42,277 bases of DNA. Source: Rickettsiales bacterium. Lineage in GTDB: Bacteria; Pseudomonadota; Alphaproteobacteria; Rickettsiales; JABSSG01. Location of the stretch: positions 1-42,277 of the forward strand of contig JAGVLN010000018.1 of assembly GCA_020049805.1 (NCBI GenBank), given 5' to 3'. Shown in pieces: positions 25,123-35,403 of the stretch. Every line of letters begins with the position of its first letter. The first letter of the stretch is position 1. The notes under the pieces are model-generated. The model had not been told where the DNA came from and made no database searches. It saw nothing but the letters and a program-made list of their open reading frames with translations. The translations under genes and the position numbers were made by a program.

Positions 25123-27513
25123 ATGAAATTTACCTTATCGTGGTTAAAAAAATTCTTAGACACTAATGTTCCGTTAGAAGAAATATGCAATGCTCTTACA
25201 TCACTAGGATTAGAAGTAGAATCAGTAACTGATCATAGTAAGGAACTAGATGAATTTATTATAGCAGAAATCATTAATACAGAGCCTCATCCAAACGCTG
25301 ATCGTTTAAAACTTTGCCAAGTAAACAATGGTAAAGAAATACTAAATATTGTTTGTGCAGCAACTAATGCTAGACAAGGAATTAAGGTAGTATTAGCAGA
25401 ATTAGGTACTGCAATGCCTAAGACGGATATTGTAATACGAAAAACTAAAATCCGAGGCATAGAAAGTAATGGCATGTTATGTTCTGCAGAAGAATTAGGA
25501 ATTCAAGGGGATGCTCAAGGCATTATTGAATTACCAACAACAGCAAAAATCGGGGAAAAATTTTTAACATTACGCGCCGATCTTACCGACCCCGTAATAG
25601 AACTCTCTATTACACCAAATCGTGGAGATTGCTTAGGAGTATATGGTATTGCTAGAGATCTTGCAGCTAAAGGTATAGGAAAATTAAAACCTTTACCGAT
25701 AGTAAACACAAAACCCACATTAAAACAAAATCCTGTGAAAGTAAAAATCGAAGATAAAGAAGGATGCCAAATTTTTACTGGTAGATACTTTAATGGAGTA
25801 AAAAATTGTGAAAGTCCTAAATGGCTCCAAGATTTATTTAATGCAATAGGTGAGAAGCCAATATCTGCATTAGTAGATATTACTAATTATATTAGTTATA
25901 GCTTTGGAAGGCCACTACATGTTTTTGATGCAGAAAAAATTCATGGAACATTAACAATAAGAAAAGCTCTAACCGAAGAAAAATTTGATGCTCTGAATGA
26001 AAAAACTTATACCTTAGAAGGTGGAGAAACCATTATTGCTGACGATGAAAAAGTTTTAGCCCTAGGGGGAATCATGGGTGGATCTAGCTCTGGATGTAGC
26101 TTGCAAACCAAGGAAGTATTTCTCGAATCAGCTCTTTTTAATAGACAATTGGTAAGTATTGCAGGTAGAAAGCATTCTATTGATAGTGATGCAAGACATA
26201 AATTCGAACGTGGGTTGGACCCACAATTTATTATGCTAGGGTCCGAAATCGCAAGTGATATGATAATAGAAATATGCGGTGGTAGCTATAGTGAATTTGT
26301 GGTAGTTGGTTCTATAGAATCAGCACCTAAAACTATAGTTTTAGACGTGAATAAAATATGTTCCTTATCAGGTCTTTCAATAGATTTAGATACAATAAAA
26401 AATATTCTAAGCAATTTAGGATTCAAACATACTAGTAAAGGTGAAAACTTAGAAATCATAGTACCAAGCTGGCGCAATGATATAAATATTTCAGAGGATT
26501 TAATTGAAGAAATCCTTAGAGTATATGGTTATGATAAAATTGAATCCCTGAAATTACCGACCAATTCTTTAATTAAACCAATTTTAACTAAACAGCAAAA
26601 AACATTGTCTCAAGTTAGAAGGGCCTTGGTAGCAAGTGGTCTGAATGAAGCAGTAACTTGGTCGTTCATGTCATCTAAAAATGCACAACTATTTACCCCT
26701 ATTACCGAGCAATTAAAAATAGTAAATCCCATTAGTTCCGATTTGGACATAATGCGGCGTTCAATTTTGCCAAATTTAATCGAGGTAGTACAAAAAAATC
26801 ATAACCGTTCCTTACAAAATTTAGCTTTCTTTGAAGTAGGACCAATATTTTCTTGGGAAAATAATCAGTATCAACAATATAAGGCAATTTCAGGGGTAAG
26901 GTTTGGCACTAATATTCAGAAAAATCTATACGAAACTCCTAGAAATGTAGATGCTTTTGATGCTAAAAAAGACCTTTATCTAGTTTTATCCATTTTTGGT
27001 ATTAACGCTGATGATTGCAACCTAGATGTACAAAACTTACCAAACTATTTCCATCCTACTCGTTCAGCTTGCATAAAATTTAAAGGGAAAATTCTTGGAT
27101 ATTTTGGCGAGATTCATCCAGAAATTTCACAGTACTTTGACTTACCAAATAATATAGTAGCTTTTGAGTGTCTAATCGACAATATGCCTTTAGAAGATGA
27201 GAAAATTGCTCGAAACGAAATAATTTCCGACTTCCAGCCAGTATTACGTGATTTTGCTTTTATTTTAGACGAAAGTATAATGGCTAGTAATATTAGCCAA
27301 CTTATTAAAAATTTAGACAAACATTTAATTAAAGATGTGCATATATTCGATGTGTACCAGGGTAAAGGCATTATGCCAGGAAAAAAATCAGTAGCTATTT
27401 CAGTAAAATTACAAGCTCAAGATAGAACATTAAACAATGAAGAAATTCAAAAAATTTCTGATCAAATAATCAATATAATAAAACAAAAATTAAACGGTGA
27501 AATTCGTATTTAG
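25123..27513 (+). CDS. pheT: Phenylalanyl-tRNA synthetase beta subunit
   Basis: The 796-residue non-catalytic partner of PheS contains, in order: an N-terminal tRNA-binding OB fold (about 40-150, with [17 protein letters not shown]), the B3/B4 editing module with its MGGSSSGCS segment (about 310-320), the B5 helix-turn-helix-like domain (about 400-470), a catalytic-like core (about 480-690), and the ferredoxin-like anticodon-binding domain at the end ([15 protein letters not shown]). A GGAGC precedes the ATG. The stop codon is 10 bp before the fumC ATG. Confidence 0.97.
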   Translation: MKFTLSWLKKFLDTNVPLEEICNALTSLGLEVESVTDHSKELDEFIIAEIINTEPHPNADRLKLCQVNNGKEILNIVCAATNARQGIKVVLAELGTAMPKTDIVIRKTKIRGIESNGMLCSAEELGIQGDAQGIIELPTTAKIGEKFLTLRADLTDPVIELSITPNRGDCLGVYGIARDLAAKGIGKLKPLPIVNTKPTLKQNPVKVKIEDKEGCQIFTGRYFNGVKNCESPKWLQDLFNAIGEKPISALVDITNYISYSFGRPLHVFDAEKIHGTLTIRKALTEEKFDALNEKTYTLEGGETIIADDEKVLALGGIMGGSSSGCSLQTKEVFLESALFNRQLVSIAGRKHSIDSDARHKFERGLDPQFIMLGSEIASDMIIEICGGSYSEFVVVGSIESAPKTIVLDVNKICSLSGLSIDLDTIKNILSNLGFKHTSKGENLEIIVPSWRNDINISEDLIEEILRVYGYDKIESLKLPTNSLIKPILTKQQKTLSQVRRALVASGLNEAVTWSFMSSKNAQLFTPITEQLKIVNPISSDLDIMRRSILPNLIEVVQKNHNRSLQNLAFFEVGPIFSWENNQYQQYKAISGVRFGTNIQKNLYETPRNVDAFDAKKDLYLVLSIFGINADDCNLDVQNLPNYFHPTRSACIKFKGKILGYFGEIHPEISQYFDLPNNIVAFECLIDNMPLEDEKIARNEIISDFQPVLRDFAFILDESIMASNISQLIKNLDKHLIKDVHIFDVYQGKGIMPGKKSVAISVKLQAQDRTLNNEEIQKISDQIINIIKQKLNGEIRI

Positions 27514-27523
27514 CGGAGGATAT

Positions 27524-28915
27524 ATGACAAACTATAGAGTTGAAAGAGATTCTTTAGGAGAGGTAAAAGTACCAGCTAATTGTTATTGGGGCGCTCAAAC
27601 CCAAAGATCCATAGAAAATTTTAAAATCGGTAATGAATTAATGCCCAAAGCATTAATTAAAGCATTAGCGATCATCAAACGCTGTGCTGCGATATCAAAC
27701 GTAAAATTAGGGCAATTACATAAAACCAAAGGAGACAGTATTATTACAGCAGCTGATGAAATTATTTCTGGCAAACATGATACTCAATTTCCTCTTGTAG
27801 TTTGGCAAACAGGCTCAGGTACTCAAACCAATATGAATATAAATGAAGTAATTTCAAATATTGCTATTGAAAAATTAGGTGGAACCCTTGGTTCAAAAGA
27901 TCCGATTCATCCCAATGATCATGTTAACATGAGCCAATCATCTAACGATTGTTTTCCAACTGCAATGCACATCTCCGCAATGCTAGAAATTACTCAAAAA
28001 CTTTTACCATCACTTCACTACTTACATGAGGCATTAGAAAAAAAATCTAAAGAATTTAAGAACATTATCAAGATTGGCCGTACCCACTTACAAGATGCTA
28101 CTCCTATAACTTTGGGTCAAGAATTTTCTGGATACGCTACCCAAATTAAATTCGGCATAGAACGAGTTAATGATAATTTAAAAAGGCTATGTTTTTTGGC
28201 CCAAGGAGGAACAGCAGTAGGCACAGGAATTAATAGTGTTAAAGGATTTGCAGAAGAATTCGCAAAGCAAGTTTCTGAATATACAGGAATAAAATTTGAG
28301 ACTGCACCTAACAAATTTGAAGCCTTAGCATCTAGCGATACTATAGTAGAAGTTTCTGGTAGCTTAAATGTTTTAGCAACAAGCTTAATGAAAATTGCTA
28401 ATGACATAAGGTTAATGGGATCAGGCCCAAGAAGCGGCCTAGGAGAAATACAGTTGCCAGAAAATGAACCTGGCTCCTCTATAATGCCAGGTAAAGTTAA
28501 TCCTACCCAATGCGAAGCCCTGACAATGTTAAGCGTACAAGTTATGGGCAACAATACTGCAATCACTATTGCCGGTTCTAATGGACATCTAGAGCTAAAC
28601 GTATTTAGACCTCTTATGATCTACAATCTCCTACAATCAATTGATTTACTTAGTGATGGAGCAAGAAATTTTGTTGATAAATGCGTTATCGGCATCACCC
28701 CTAATTTAGATAGAATAAGAGCATTATGCGAACAATCCTTAATGTTGGTAACAGCATTAAACCCTCATATAGGCTATGACAATGCTGCAAAAATAGCAAA
28801 AAAAGCACATGCAGAAAATTTAACTTTACGGCAAGCTGCTATAAATCTTGGTTTACTTACAGATGAACAGTATAATAAATGGGTAAACCTAGAAGATATG
28901 GTAAAGAGTAAATAA
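27524..28915 (+). CDS. fumC: Class II fumarate hydratase
   Basis: FumC interconverts fumarate and L-malate in the TCA cycle without an iron-sulfur cluster. I place the start at the ATG at 27524 because GGAGGA lies 3-8 nt upstream and the family N-terminus ([14 protein letters not shown]) begins there, giving 463 residues, the normal length. The fumarase/aspartase signature [11 protein letters not shown] is present about two thirds along, together with the THLQDATP active-site segment and [13 protein letters not shown]. It follows pheT by 10 bp and is probably read from the same transcript. Confidence 0.97.
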   Translation: MTNYRVERDSLGEVKVPANCYWGAQTQRSIENFKIGNELMPKALIKALAIIKRCAAISNVKLGQLHKTKGDSIITAADEIISGKHDTQFPLVVWQTGSGTQTNMNINEVISNIAIEKLGGTLGSKDPIHPNDHVNMSQSSNDCFPTAMHISAMLEITQKLLPSLHYLHEALEKKSKEFKNIIKIGRTHLQDATPITLGQEFSGYATQIKFGIERVNDNLKRLCFLAQGGTAVGTGINSVKGFAEEFAKQVSEYTGIKFETAPNKFEALASSDTIVEVSGSLNVLATSLMKIANDIRLMGSGPRSGLGEIQLPENEPGSSIMPGKVNPTQCEALTMLSVQVMGNNTAITIAGSNGHLELNVFRPLMIYNLLQSIDLLSDGARNFVDKCVIGITPNLDRIRALCEQSLMLVTALNPHIGYDNAAKIAKKAHAENLTLRQAAINLGLLTDEQYNKWVNLEDMVKSK

Positions 28916-28974
28916 TAGCTTTTACTTAATCCAAAAGGGTGTTACTATTGAAATATTATTGTTGATTGAGACAA

Positions 28975-29667
28975 ATGGAAGCTACAGCTAAACTCATTGC
29001 CGAAGACATTGATAGTGGTAAGTATTTTGCTGAGGCAAGGCAATGGTATAATAAAATTTACCTACAGCCGTTGTCTGAAACCTCTATTCTAGTTACTATA
29101 GTAACTATTCTTTTAGCGGTATTTTTGATTACAAGTTATAATTTATACTCTGTATTTCCAAGGGTTAGGCAGGTTAATACAATGGTATTCCTACCTAGTA
29201 CTTTATATGTTTACCCAACTATTAAAAACATTGCTCAAGCAGGAAAAACTACTAAACAAGTAGTAGCAGAATATCTATGTGGTAAGTATATTCAAGCCAG
29301 AGAGTCGTATGATTATAGCACTTTAATCTATAATTATAATTTTATTTTTAGAAGCTCAACTAAACCTTTATTTGATAGTTATTATCAAAATCTTATTATT
29401 TCGAACCCTAGCAGTCCTATTGTTTTATATAAGGATACTCAAATAATCACCACAGCTATCAATAACACAGTTGTAGACCTAAACACAGGCACAGCTACAG
29501 TGCGATTCACAACAACTTTGTATGATCATCAATCCAAGATCATTTCTACTAACCAATGGGTAGCTACCATAGGATTTTATTTAGATAATTATGATTTTTC
29601 AAAATCAATAAATTCACAATTAAATTTTATAGTAACTAAATATAACGTAACACTGGCTACAACATAA
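28975..29667 (+). CDS. virB8: Type IV secretion protein VirB8
   Basis: VirB8 is a bitopic inner-membrane assembly factor of the type IV secretion channel. From the ATG at 28975 (an in-frame TTG at 28966 is possible) it has 230 residues: a short cytoplasmic tip containing WYNKIYLQP, one membrane helix at about 35-55, and a periplasmic NTF2-like domain with YLCGKYIQARESYDYST and the late strand segment TATVRFTTTLYD typical of the family. It is 4 bp from virB9. No virB10, virB11 or virD4 gene follows, so this is a detached pair, as is common in Rickettsiales, where the T4SS genes are scattered and virB8/virB9 are duplicated. Confidence 0.9.
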   Translation: MEATAKLIAEDIDSGKYFAEARQWYNKIYLQPLSETSILVTIVTILLAVFLITSYNLYSVFPRVRQVNTMVFLPSTLYVYPTIKNIAQAGKTTKQVVAEYLCGKYIQARESYDYSTLIYNYNFIFRSSTKPLFDSYYQNLIISNPSSPIVLYKDTQIITTAINNTVVDLNTGTATVRFTTTLYDHQSKIISTNQWVATIGFYLDNYDFSKSINSQLNFIVTKYNVTLATT

Positions 29668-29671
29668 CAAA

Positions 29672-30406
29672 ATGATATTAGTTAGATATTTATTAATAAT
29701 TTTTTTCACATTGCATGCTTTATCAGCTTATGCAATAAGAGAGCCGCGTTCTACCTCAATGGATAGTAGAATTAGAGTTTTAGTGTATAACCCTAATGAT
29801 GTTTTTAAATATACCGGTTATTACGGCTATCAAGGAAGTATTCAACTTGCTCCTAATGAAACAATTGATACCATTTCAATGGGAGATACCGTCTCTTGGC
29901 AAATAATTCCTTCTGGTAATAGAATATTCTTAAAACCCGTTGATTCAGACGCAACCACAAATATGACCTTAATTACTAACCAAAGAATGTATTTTTTTGA
30001 ACTTCATGCAAAAACAGCAAAAGATATTAACGATCCAAATCTAGTATTTACAGTGAAGTTTCTATACCCAGAATCTTCAGACATCACAAATTATAGTCAG
30101 ACTGTTATACCAACTGGACCAGATTTAAAGCATCCAGAAAAATATAATTTTAATTATACTATTAGCGGCTCAAAGAACATTGCGCCAATTAAAATTTTTG
30201 ATGATGGAGAATTCACTTATTTCGAATTTAAAAATAAAAATATATCTATACCTGCTTTTTTTGAAGTACTTTCAGATAACAACGAAGCTTTGGTTAACTA
30301 TCAAGTAGTAGGTAATTACATAGTTTTAGAGAAAGTAACAAGCAGGTTGACGTTAAGGCACGGTCGTGATATTGTGTGCGTGTTTAATGAGTCTTTTTCC
30401 AATTAG
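29672..30406 (+). CDS. virB9: Type IV secretion protein VirB9
   Basis: VirB9 is a periplasmic core-complex component that, with VirB7 and VirB10, spans to the outer membrane. It has a Sec signal (hydrophobic residues 5-18, cleavage predicted after AYA near residue 22). The N-terminal domain follows with RVLVYNPNDVFKYTGYYG, APNETIDTISMGDTVSW, and GNRIFLKP. The C-terminal domain has the typical FDDGEFTYFEF and ends with TLRHGRDIVCVFNE. The 244 residues are near normal length. A C-terminal Cys may link it to a VirB7-type lipoprotein. Confidence 0.93.
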   Translation: MILVRYLLIIFFTLHALSAYAIREPRSTSMDSRIRVLVYNPNDVFKYTGYYGYQGSIQLAPNETIDTISMGDTVSWQIIPSGNRIFLKPVDSDATTNMTLITNQRMYFFELHAKTAKDINDPNLVFTVKFLYPESSDITNYSQTVIPTGPDLKHPEKYNFNYTISGSKNIAPIKIFDDGEFTYFEFKNKNISIPAFFEVLSDNNEALVNYQVVGNYIVLEKVTSRLTLRHGRDIVCVFNESFSN

Positions 30407-30463
30407 CTTATATTCTCATTAAAATTATCTTTATTCCAATAATAAATAGTATAGGACTAAATA

Positions 30464-31123
30464 ATGGATTTTCTAAAAAAATTTATACCTAACATTCATA
30501 AAGATGGCTATGTTTTTGTTTTTTTATTTGTAACAGCTTCTGCTATCCTAGGAATGATATGGCTTCCCTTAAGCTGGATTTGTACAATTTTAACTTTATG
30601 GTGCATCTATTTCTTTCGTGATCCAGAACGAATTCCACCAATCGGTGATAATTTTATATTAAGCCCTGCTGATGGAATAGTGCAGAAAATAGAGCAAGCA
30701 GTTATTCCGGCTGAATTGGAAATGGGTAAAGAAGAACGAACTAGAATCAGTATATTTTTAAATGTTTTTGACGTACATGTAAATCGTGTCCCTGCAACAG
30801 GCAAGATTACTAAACTTTATTACCATCATGGTAAGTTTTTTAATGCTTCGCTCGATAAAGCTAGTGTGCATAATGAAAGGCAGCTTGCGGCTATGAAATT
30901 GGCAAACGGTCAAGATATAATATTTGTACAAATCGCAGGCTTAATTGCAAGAAGAATAGTATGTGACCTACACGAAGGGCAGTCAGTTAAAGCGGGGGAT
31001 AGATTTGGTATTATCAGATTTGGTAGTAGAATGGATATATATTTACCTAAAGGAGTTAAACCTTCTATCTTAGAAGGCCAATTAGCAATAGCTGGAGAAA
31101 GTATTTTAGCTTATATTGATTAA
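30464..31123 (+). CDS. psd: Phosphatidylserine decarboxylase proenzyme
   Basis: Psd converts phosphatidylserine to phosphatidylethanolamine at the inner membrane. The short (219-residue) form has two N-terminal membrane helices (about 17-50), the FRDPER motif at 51-56, the acidic SPADG motif at 67-71 and VHVNRVPATG at 105-113. The self-cleavage site is RFGSRMD, with Ser188 becoming the pyruvoyl group. This FGSR form is the compact alphaproteobacterial type rather than the LGST form of E. coli. It is 6 bp before pssA. Confidence 0.95.
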   Translation: MDFLKKFIPNIHKDGYVFVFLFVTASAILGMIWLPLSWICTILTLWCIYFFRDPERIPPIGDNFILSPADGIVQKIEQAVIPAELEMGKEERTRISIFLNVFDVHVNRVPATGKITKLYYHHGKFFNASLDKASVHNERQLAAMKLANGQDIIFVQIAGLIARRIVCDLHEGQSVKAGDRFGIIRFGSRMDIYLPKGVKPSILEGQLAIAGESILAYID

Positions 31124-31129
31124 AAATTT

Positions 31130-31930
31130 ATGTTAAAAAAAAATAGAAATTATAATAAACTTGAGAAAGGCGTTTACCCATTGCCTATTTATAGACTCTT
31201 TCCAAGCATTATTACTGTTATTGCCTTATGTGTTGGACTAACTTCTATACGCTATGCCTTCGATTATAAATGGGAAAATAGTTTAGTATTACTAATTATT
31301 GCAGCCTTTCTTGATGGAATGGATGGTAGGATCGCCAGATACTTACAAGTAACAAGTGATTTTGGCGCTCAATTAGACTCCTTGGCTGATTTCTTAAATT
31401 TCGGTATAGCTCCAGCAATTACTTTATATTTATGGGCTTTATATACCATTCCAACTAAAGGGATGGGTTGGGCCTTTGTTTTAATATTTGTAGTTTGTTG
31501 CGCTCTCAGATTAGCCAGGTTCAATGCTATGCTCATAACAACCAAAGAAAAATTACCTTGGCAAAATTCGTTTTTTGTTGGCGTTCCTACTACTATCGGA
31601 GGAATATTAGTAATGTTACCAATAATAATGAGTTTAGAATGGCCTGAAATTCCATTTTTACAATATCCCAAAACTATAGGCTGTTATATGATTATAATAG
31701 CATTTGCTATGGCTAGCAGGATTCCAACTTTTTCAATCAAAAAGGTAGCTATTGCTCATGATAAAGTAGCTTTATTGTTAGTATTAATAGGTTTAATCAG
31801 TGCATCATTGCTCATTAAGCCATGGATTACAATTACATTTTTATCATTAACTTATATATTATCTATACCAATAAGTATAAAATTATATTTTAAATATCTA
31901 AAAGAATCAAAATCTACCAATCAAGGCTAA
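31130..31930 (+). CDS. pssA: CDP-diacylglycerol-serine O-phosphatidyltransferase
   Basis: PssA makes phosphatidylserine from CDP-diacylglycerol and serine, the substrate for the adjacent Psd. The 266-residue membrane protein contains the CDP-alcohol phosphotransferase signature D-G-x2-A-R-x8-G-x3-D-x3-D, with Asp65, Arg70, Gly79, Asp83 and Asp87, preceded by Asp62. About seven hydrophobic segments follow. The psd-pssA pairing and order match other alphaproteobacteria. PgpA at 10378-10953 serves the parallel phosphatidylglycerol branch. Confidence 0.95.
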   Translation: MLKKNRNYNKLEKGVYPLPIYRLFPSIITVIALCVGLTSIRYAFDYKWENSLVLLIIAAFLDGMDGRIARYLQVTSDFGAQLDSLADFLNFGIAPAITLYLWALYTIPTKGMGWAFVLIFVVCCALRLARFNAMLITTKEKLPWQNSFFVGVPTTIGGILVMLPIIMSLEWPEIPFLQYPKTIGCYMIIIAFAMASRIPTFSIKKVAIAHDKVALLLVLIGLISASLLIKPWITITFLSLTYILSIPISIKLYFKYLKESKSTNQG

Positions 31931-31980
31931 TTCATTGGGATTCAAATCAAACTAACAGCTTTGAAAAAGTGAAACCAAAA

Positions 31981-33087
31981 ATGCAAACTAGCAATGAAAT
32001 TCATATTTTATTACCTTATAAAGAGGGTTTTAGCCCTATTTCCTTTGGCGCTATTTCTCTATATGTTAAAGATTTATCCCAATTAAGTAAGCATGCTCAA
32101 TCTATTACAGTTTTTAGTGGAAATGATACCAAACCATATTTTGCTGATATCAATTTCACAGCCTTGTCTATTAAAAGACACTTCTTTAAAACAACTTCTT
32201 CTACTTATATAGATAATTACTTAAAATCCATTGTTAATACTCCCAAAATAATTGAAATACATAACCGACCAATATATGCGCATCACTTAATCAAAAAAAA
32301 ACTAAAAACAAAATTATGGTTGTTTTTTCATAATAATCCTCTCGACACTAAAGGTTCTAAAACTAAGAGAGAAAGAGAGTGGTTATTAATGAATTGTGAT
32401 AAAATTATTTTCGTCAGTGATTATGTAAAAAATAATTTTTTCAAAGATATAGAGGTGAATAACAGCAAATGTGAAGTAATTTATAATTGCGCTCCTGATC
32501 TCACTCCTCAGGTAAATTTAAGAGAAAATATTGTTGTTTTTGTTGGCAGGATTATTCCAGAAAAAGGTGTTTATCCTTTAGCTGAAGCTATGTCGATATT
32601 TTTAAAAGAAAATAAAGATTGGAAATTAGCCATTGCTGGCAGCTCAACTTTAAATGGTGGCAAAAATAAACTTACTAAATATGAGAAAGAAGTAATGCAA
32701 AAGCTTGAATTAGTAGAGAATCAAGTAATTTATCTAGGATTTACTTCTTATAAAGAAGTATTAAAACTATTTGCCAAAGCAAAAATTGCTATTATTCCAT
32801 CTATTTGGGAAGAGCCTTTTGGTAGAGTTGCTTTAGAAGCAATAACATGTGGGTGTTTTCCCATTTCCTCGACAAATGGAGGCCTTAAGGAAATTGTTAA
32901 TGGCATAGGAATTAATCTTGCGCCAGGTTTTACTTATAAAAATATATACGATGCCTTAAAACAATACCTGAATGACGATAATCTTGTTACCGAATTTAAG
33001 GAGCAATCTAAAAAGGTTATAAGAAAATTTTCTAAAAAAAGAATGATTTCTAAATTGGATAAATTCAGAACACAAGCAGGCATTTAA
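31981..33087 (+). CDS. GT4-family glycosyltransferase
   Basis: The 368-residue protein is a GT-B glycosyltransferase. The N-terminal half has PYKEGFSP and a glycine-containing loop. The C-terminal half begins near residue 180 with VVFVGRIIPEKGV, contains LAIAGSS, and ends with the nucleotide-sugar motif EEPFGRVALEAITCG (about 281-295) followed by ISSTNGGLKEIV. It probably adds a hexose to a lipid or surface glycan. The ATG at 31981 is used; an in-frame GTG at 31969 would add four residues, and neither start has a clear Shine-Dalgarno. It follows the phospholipid genes by 50 bp. Confidence 0.87.
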   Translation: MQTSNEIHILLPYKEGFSPISFGAISLYVKDLSQLSKHAQSITVFSGNDTKPYFADINFTALSIKRHFFKTTSSTYIDNYLKSIVNTPKIIEIHNRPIYAHHLIKKKLKTKLWLFFHNNPLDTKGSKTKREREWLLMNCDKIIFVSDYVKNNFFKDIEVNNSKCEVIYNCAPDLTPQVNLRENIVVFVGRIIPEKGVYPLAEAMSIFLKENKDWKLAIAGSSTLNGGKNKLTKYEKEVMQKLELVENQVIYLGFTSYKEVLKLFAKAKIAIIPSIWEEPFGRVALEAITCGCFPISSTNGGLKEIVNGIGINLAPGFTYKNIYDALKQYLNDDNLVTEFKEQSKKVIRKFSKKRMISKLDKFRTQAGI

Positions 33088-33103
33088 GATTAAAGCATGC
33101 AAA

Positions 33104-33132
33104 TTGACAAAAGATTAAAAAAAACATATAAG
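33104..33132 (+). promoter_or_regulatory. Promoter of the ProP-like MFS gene
   Basis: TTGACA (33104-33109), a 17-bp spacer and TATAAG (33127-33132) form a near-consensus promoter. The predicted start near 33139 gives an unusually long leader of about 107 nt before the ATG at 33246. Confidence 0.6.
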
Positions 33133-33184
33133 TATAAAAGCAACTAATCAATTTTAACTTTATAATTGCTTAATTGTATTTGAG

Positions 33185-33210
33185 CCATGAAAGCCCCAGG
33201 GATTCATAGG
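33185..33210 (+). promoter_or_regulatory. GC-rich hairpin in the MFS gene leader
   Basis: ATGAA (33187-33191) pairs with TTCAT (33203-33207), with outer CC/GG pairs around a bulged A and an inner CC/GG pair over a CCAG loop. It stands out in an otherwise A/T leader and is followed by TTTAAAATTT. Candidate attenuator, mRNA-stability or cis-regulatory element. Confidence 0.4.
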
Positions 33211-33245
33211 TTTAAAATTTAATATATAAAAATAAGGACTTTATC

Positions 33246-34547
33246 ATGCGAAAAGTACCATTCAAATCAATTCAATTTGCTGAATTATCATCTACACAAA
33301 AAAAAATAAAAATATTATCCTTTGCCTTTATAGGGCATTTTTTAGAACTATATGATTATACATTATATGTAGTGATGCTTACTATAATTTCTCCTAAATT
33401 TTTTCCTAGTGAATCTGCAAATATTTCTTTGTTATTCGGTATGTTAAGCTTTGCGTTAACCTTAATAATTTATCCTATAGGTTCATGGTTTTGGGGTTGG
33501 TATGGTGATCATTACGGAAGGTTACCTCTATTAAAACAATCAATAATGCTGATGGCTTTACCTTCTTTAATTATTAGTATACTCCCTACTTATGAACAAA
33601 TAGGAGTATGGGCGCCAATTATATTAATTATCTGTCGCATTTTACAAGCAATCAGCGCCAGTGGTGAAATTAAAGGAGCTAAAATTTTTGCTATGGAACA
33701 TTTAGGAAGCCATGCTTTAGGACGAGTATCAGGATTTATCAGTTGTAGTGGATCATTAGGCGTGTTGCTTGCTATGGCCATGGGCTTATTGTTAAGCACT
33801 ACTAATTTATCATGGCGAGTACCATTTTTAGTAGGAAGTAGCTTAGCTGTGGTAGGAGTATTAATTAGACGTAAATTAGCTGAGTCACCAGAATTTATTA
33901 AAATGATTCAAAATAAACCTAAACATAAAATTGGCTTAAGTAATATTAGAGATATGATAAGAAATCATAAAACTGAAGCAATGATCGTAGTTATTCTAGG
34001 CGCTTTATTAGGCATATTATCTTATACTATGCATGCATTTTTAAATCCATATTTAATATCTTTGGGCTACCATCATAATTTAGCTTATGGTATGGGAGTA
34101 ATAGGCTTACTAGCAAGTGCTGTGTCTTCCTTTATTACTGGCATTATAATTGATAAAACTAACGCCCGAAAAATCATGAGCTTGAATATAAAATTCTGCA
34201 TTATTATTTTACCTATTTCCTTTGGGTTAATAATTAGTGCTCATCAATATAGTGAAATGTTTTTATATTTAGCTTATATATTGCTAGGAACAATTTTAGG
34301 TATGAATGCTGCATGCTGTAGTGTAGTAATGTATCAATTATTTGAACCGGAGAATCGGTGCCGTGGTGTAATGTTTTTTTATTCCTTAGGAGCAGCAATA
34401 TTTGGAGGGTTTACTCCTTTAATTTTACAACTACTAAATACTCTTAACCCATTAATGCCTGCCGTTATCCTAACTCTAAGCATCATTTATGCAAGTAAAT
34501 TATATAAAAAATATATTATGGAGAAGACCTATGATGTTATGCCTTGA
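33246..34547 (+). CDS. MFS transporter, proline/betaine (ProP)-like
   Basis: The 433-residue carrier has about 12 membrane helices and belongs to the metabolite:H+ symporter branch. It has an N-terminal GHFLELYDYTLY segment, the loop 2-3 motif GWYGDHYGRLPLL (about 86-98), and an SGEIKGAKIFAMEHL loop near residue 140. Rickettsiales carry several ProP-like paralogues, thought to import host osmolytes or metabolites; which solute this one carries cannot be told. AAGGA lies 7 nt before the ATG. The last 17 bp overlap coaX. Confidence 0.9.
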   Translation: MRKVPFKSIQFAELSSTQKKIKILSFAFIGHFLELYDYTLYVVMLTIISPKFFPSESANISLLFGMLSFALTLIIYPIGSWFWGWYGDHYGRLPLLKQSIMLMALPSLIISILPTYEQIGVWAPIILIICRILQAISASGEIKGAKIFAMEHLGSHALGRVSGFISCSGSLGVLLAMAMGLLLSTTNLSWRVPFLVGSSLAVVGVLIRRKLAESPEFIKMIQNKPKHKIGLSNIRDMIRNHKTEAMIVVILGALLGILSYTMHAFLNPYLISLGYHHNLAYGMGVIGLLASAVSSFITGIIIDKTNARKIMSLNIKFCIIILPISFGLIISAHQYSEMFLYLAYILLGTILGMNAACCSVVMYQLFEPENRCRGVMFFYSLGAAIFGGFTPLILQLLNTLNPLMPAVILTLSIIYASKLYKKYIMEKTYDVMP

Positions 34548-35307
34548 TGTTGGTAATACACAAATTTATGGTGGCTGCTATAACGGTAGTGAAATTACCC
34601 ACCGTTTTCGTATTAATACTAAACAAGGGTGGAGTTCCGATCAATTTGGCGTATTTATAAGAAGCTACCTTAGAGAACAAGATTTAAACCCTGCTTTAAT
34701 AAAAAAAATTAGTATTTGTTCGGTAGTACCCTCAATTAATTACTCTATTAGAAGCGCTTGCATTAAATATTTCAATATTGATCCTTTTATAGTGCAAGTC
34801 GGAATTAAAACTGGTTTAATTGTTAATAAGTATAAAAATCCACATGAAATAGGCGCTGATATAGTCACTGGTTGCGTAGGTGCAATAAATTTATATCCAG
34901 AACGCAATATTATTGTAGTAGATTTAGGTACTGCAACGACAATTGCTGCAGTAAATAATAAAAAGGAGTTTAAAAGTGGTATTATTATGCCTGGAATGCA
35001 AACTCAAGCCCATTCCCTTGCCGTAGCAACCGAAAAATTATCCTCTATAGATATTATAGCTCCAAAAACTGTTGCTGGAAGTAGTAATACTCATGCTATC
35101 CAATCTGGTATTTATTACGGCCATTTGGCTGCCATAACTTATCTAACAAAACTAATAGCTAAGGAAGTTTTTGAAGACAATAAAAATTTTGTTACTATTG
35201 GTACTGGAGGGTTTTCTATATTATATAATGATGCTAAGATATTTGATGTTATTGAACCAGATCTACTTCTCAATGGTTTAGTGATAATTGAAAAGATGAA
35301 TTCATAA
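34531..35307 (+). CDS. coaX: Type III pantothenate kinase
   Basis: CoaX phosphorylates pantothenate, the first step of CoA synthesis. I place the start at 34531: GGAG at 34520-34523 is correctly spaced, and the ASKHA-fold opening LCLDVGNTQIYGG follows at once (DVGNT at residues 6-10), giving 258 residues, the usual size. Further hallmarks are the GADIVTG segment, VDLGTATTI for ATP binding, and GTGGFS near the C-terminus. It overlaps the MFS gene by 17 bp, so the two are probably translated together. Confidence 0.93.
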   Translation: MMLCLDVGNTQIYGGCYNGSEITHRFRINTKQGWSSDQFGVFIRSYLREQDLNPALIKKISICSVVPSINYSIRSACIKYFNIDPFIVQVGIKTGLIVNKYKNPHEIGADIVTGCVGAINLYPERNIIVVDLGTATTIAAVNNKKEFKSGIIMPGMQTQAHSLAVATEKLSSIDIIAPKTVAGSSNTHAIQSGIYYGHLAAITYLTKLIAKEVFEDNKNFVTIGTGGFSILYNDAKIFDVIEPDLLLNGLVIIEKMNS

Positions 35308-35344
35308 TAATTCATTATCCGCCTTATCTCAACTCTAGATTTGA

Positions 35345-35373
35345 TTGCTTTTACTTAATGTTAGATTTAAAAT
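35345..35373 (+). promoter_or_regulatory. Promoter of the Mrp antiporter operon
   Basis: TTGCTT (35345-35350), a 17-bp spacer and TAAAAT (35368-35373) predict a start near 35380 and a leader of about 24 nt before mrpE. Confidence 0.4.
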
Positions 35374-35403
35374 TAGTTTTTCAAAATAGTGAGAGTAGAA
35401 TTA

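Noticed and set aside
28117-28566. 149-codon open frame on the minus strand inside fumC
   Set aside because: Antisense to the conserved fumC core; no independent support.
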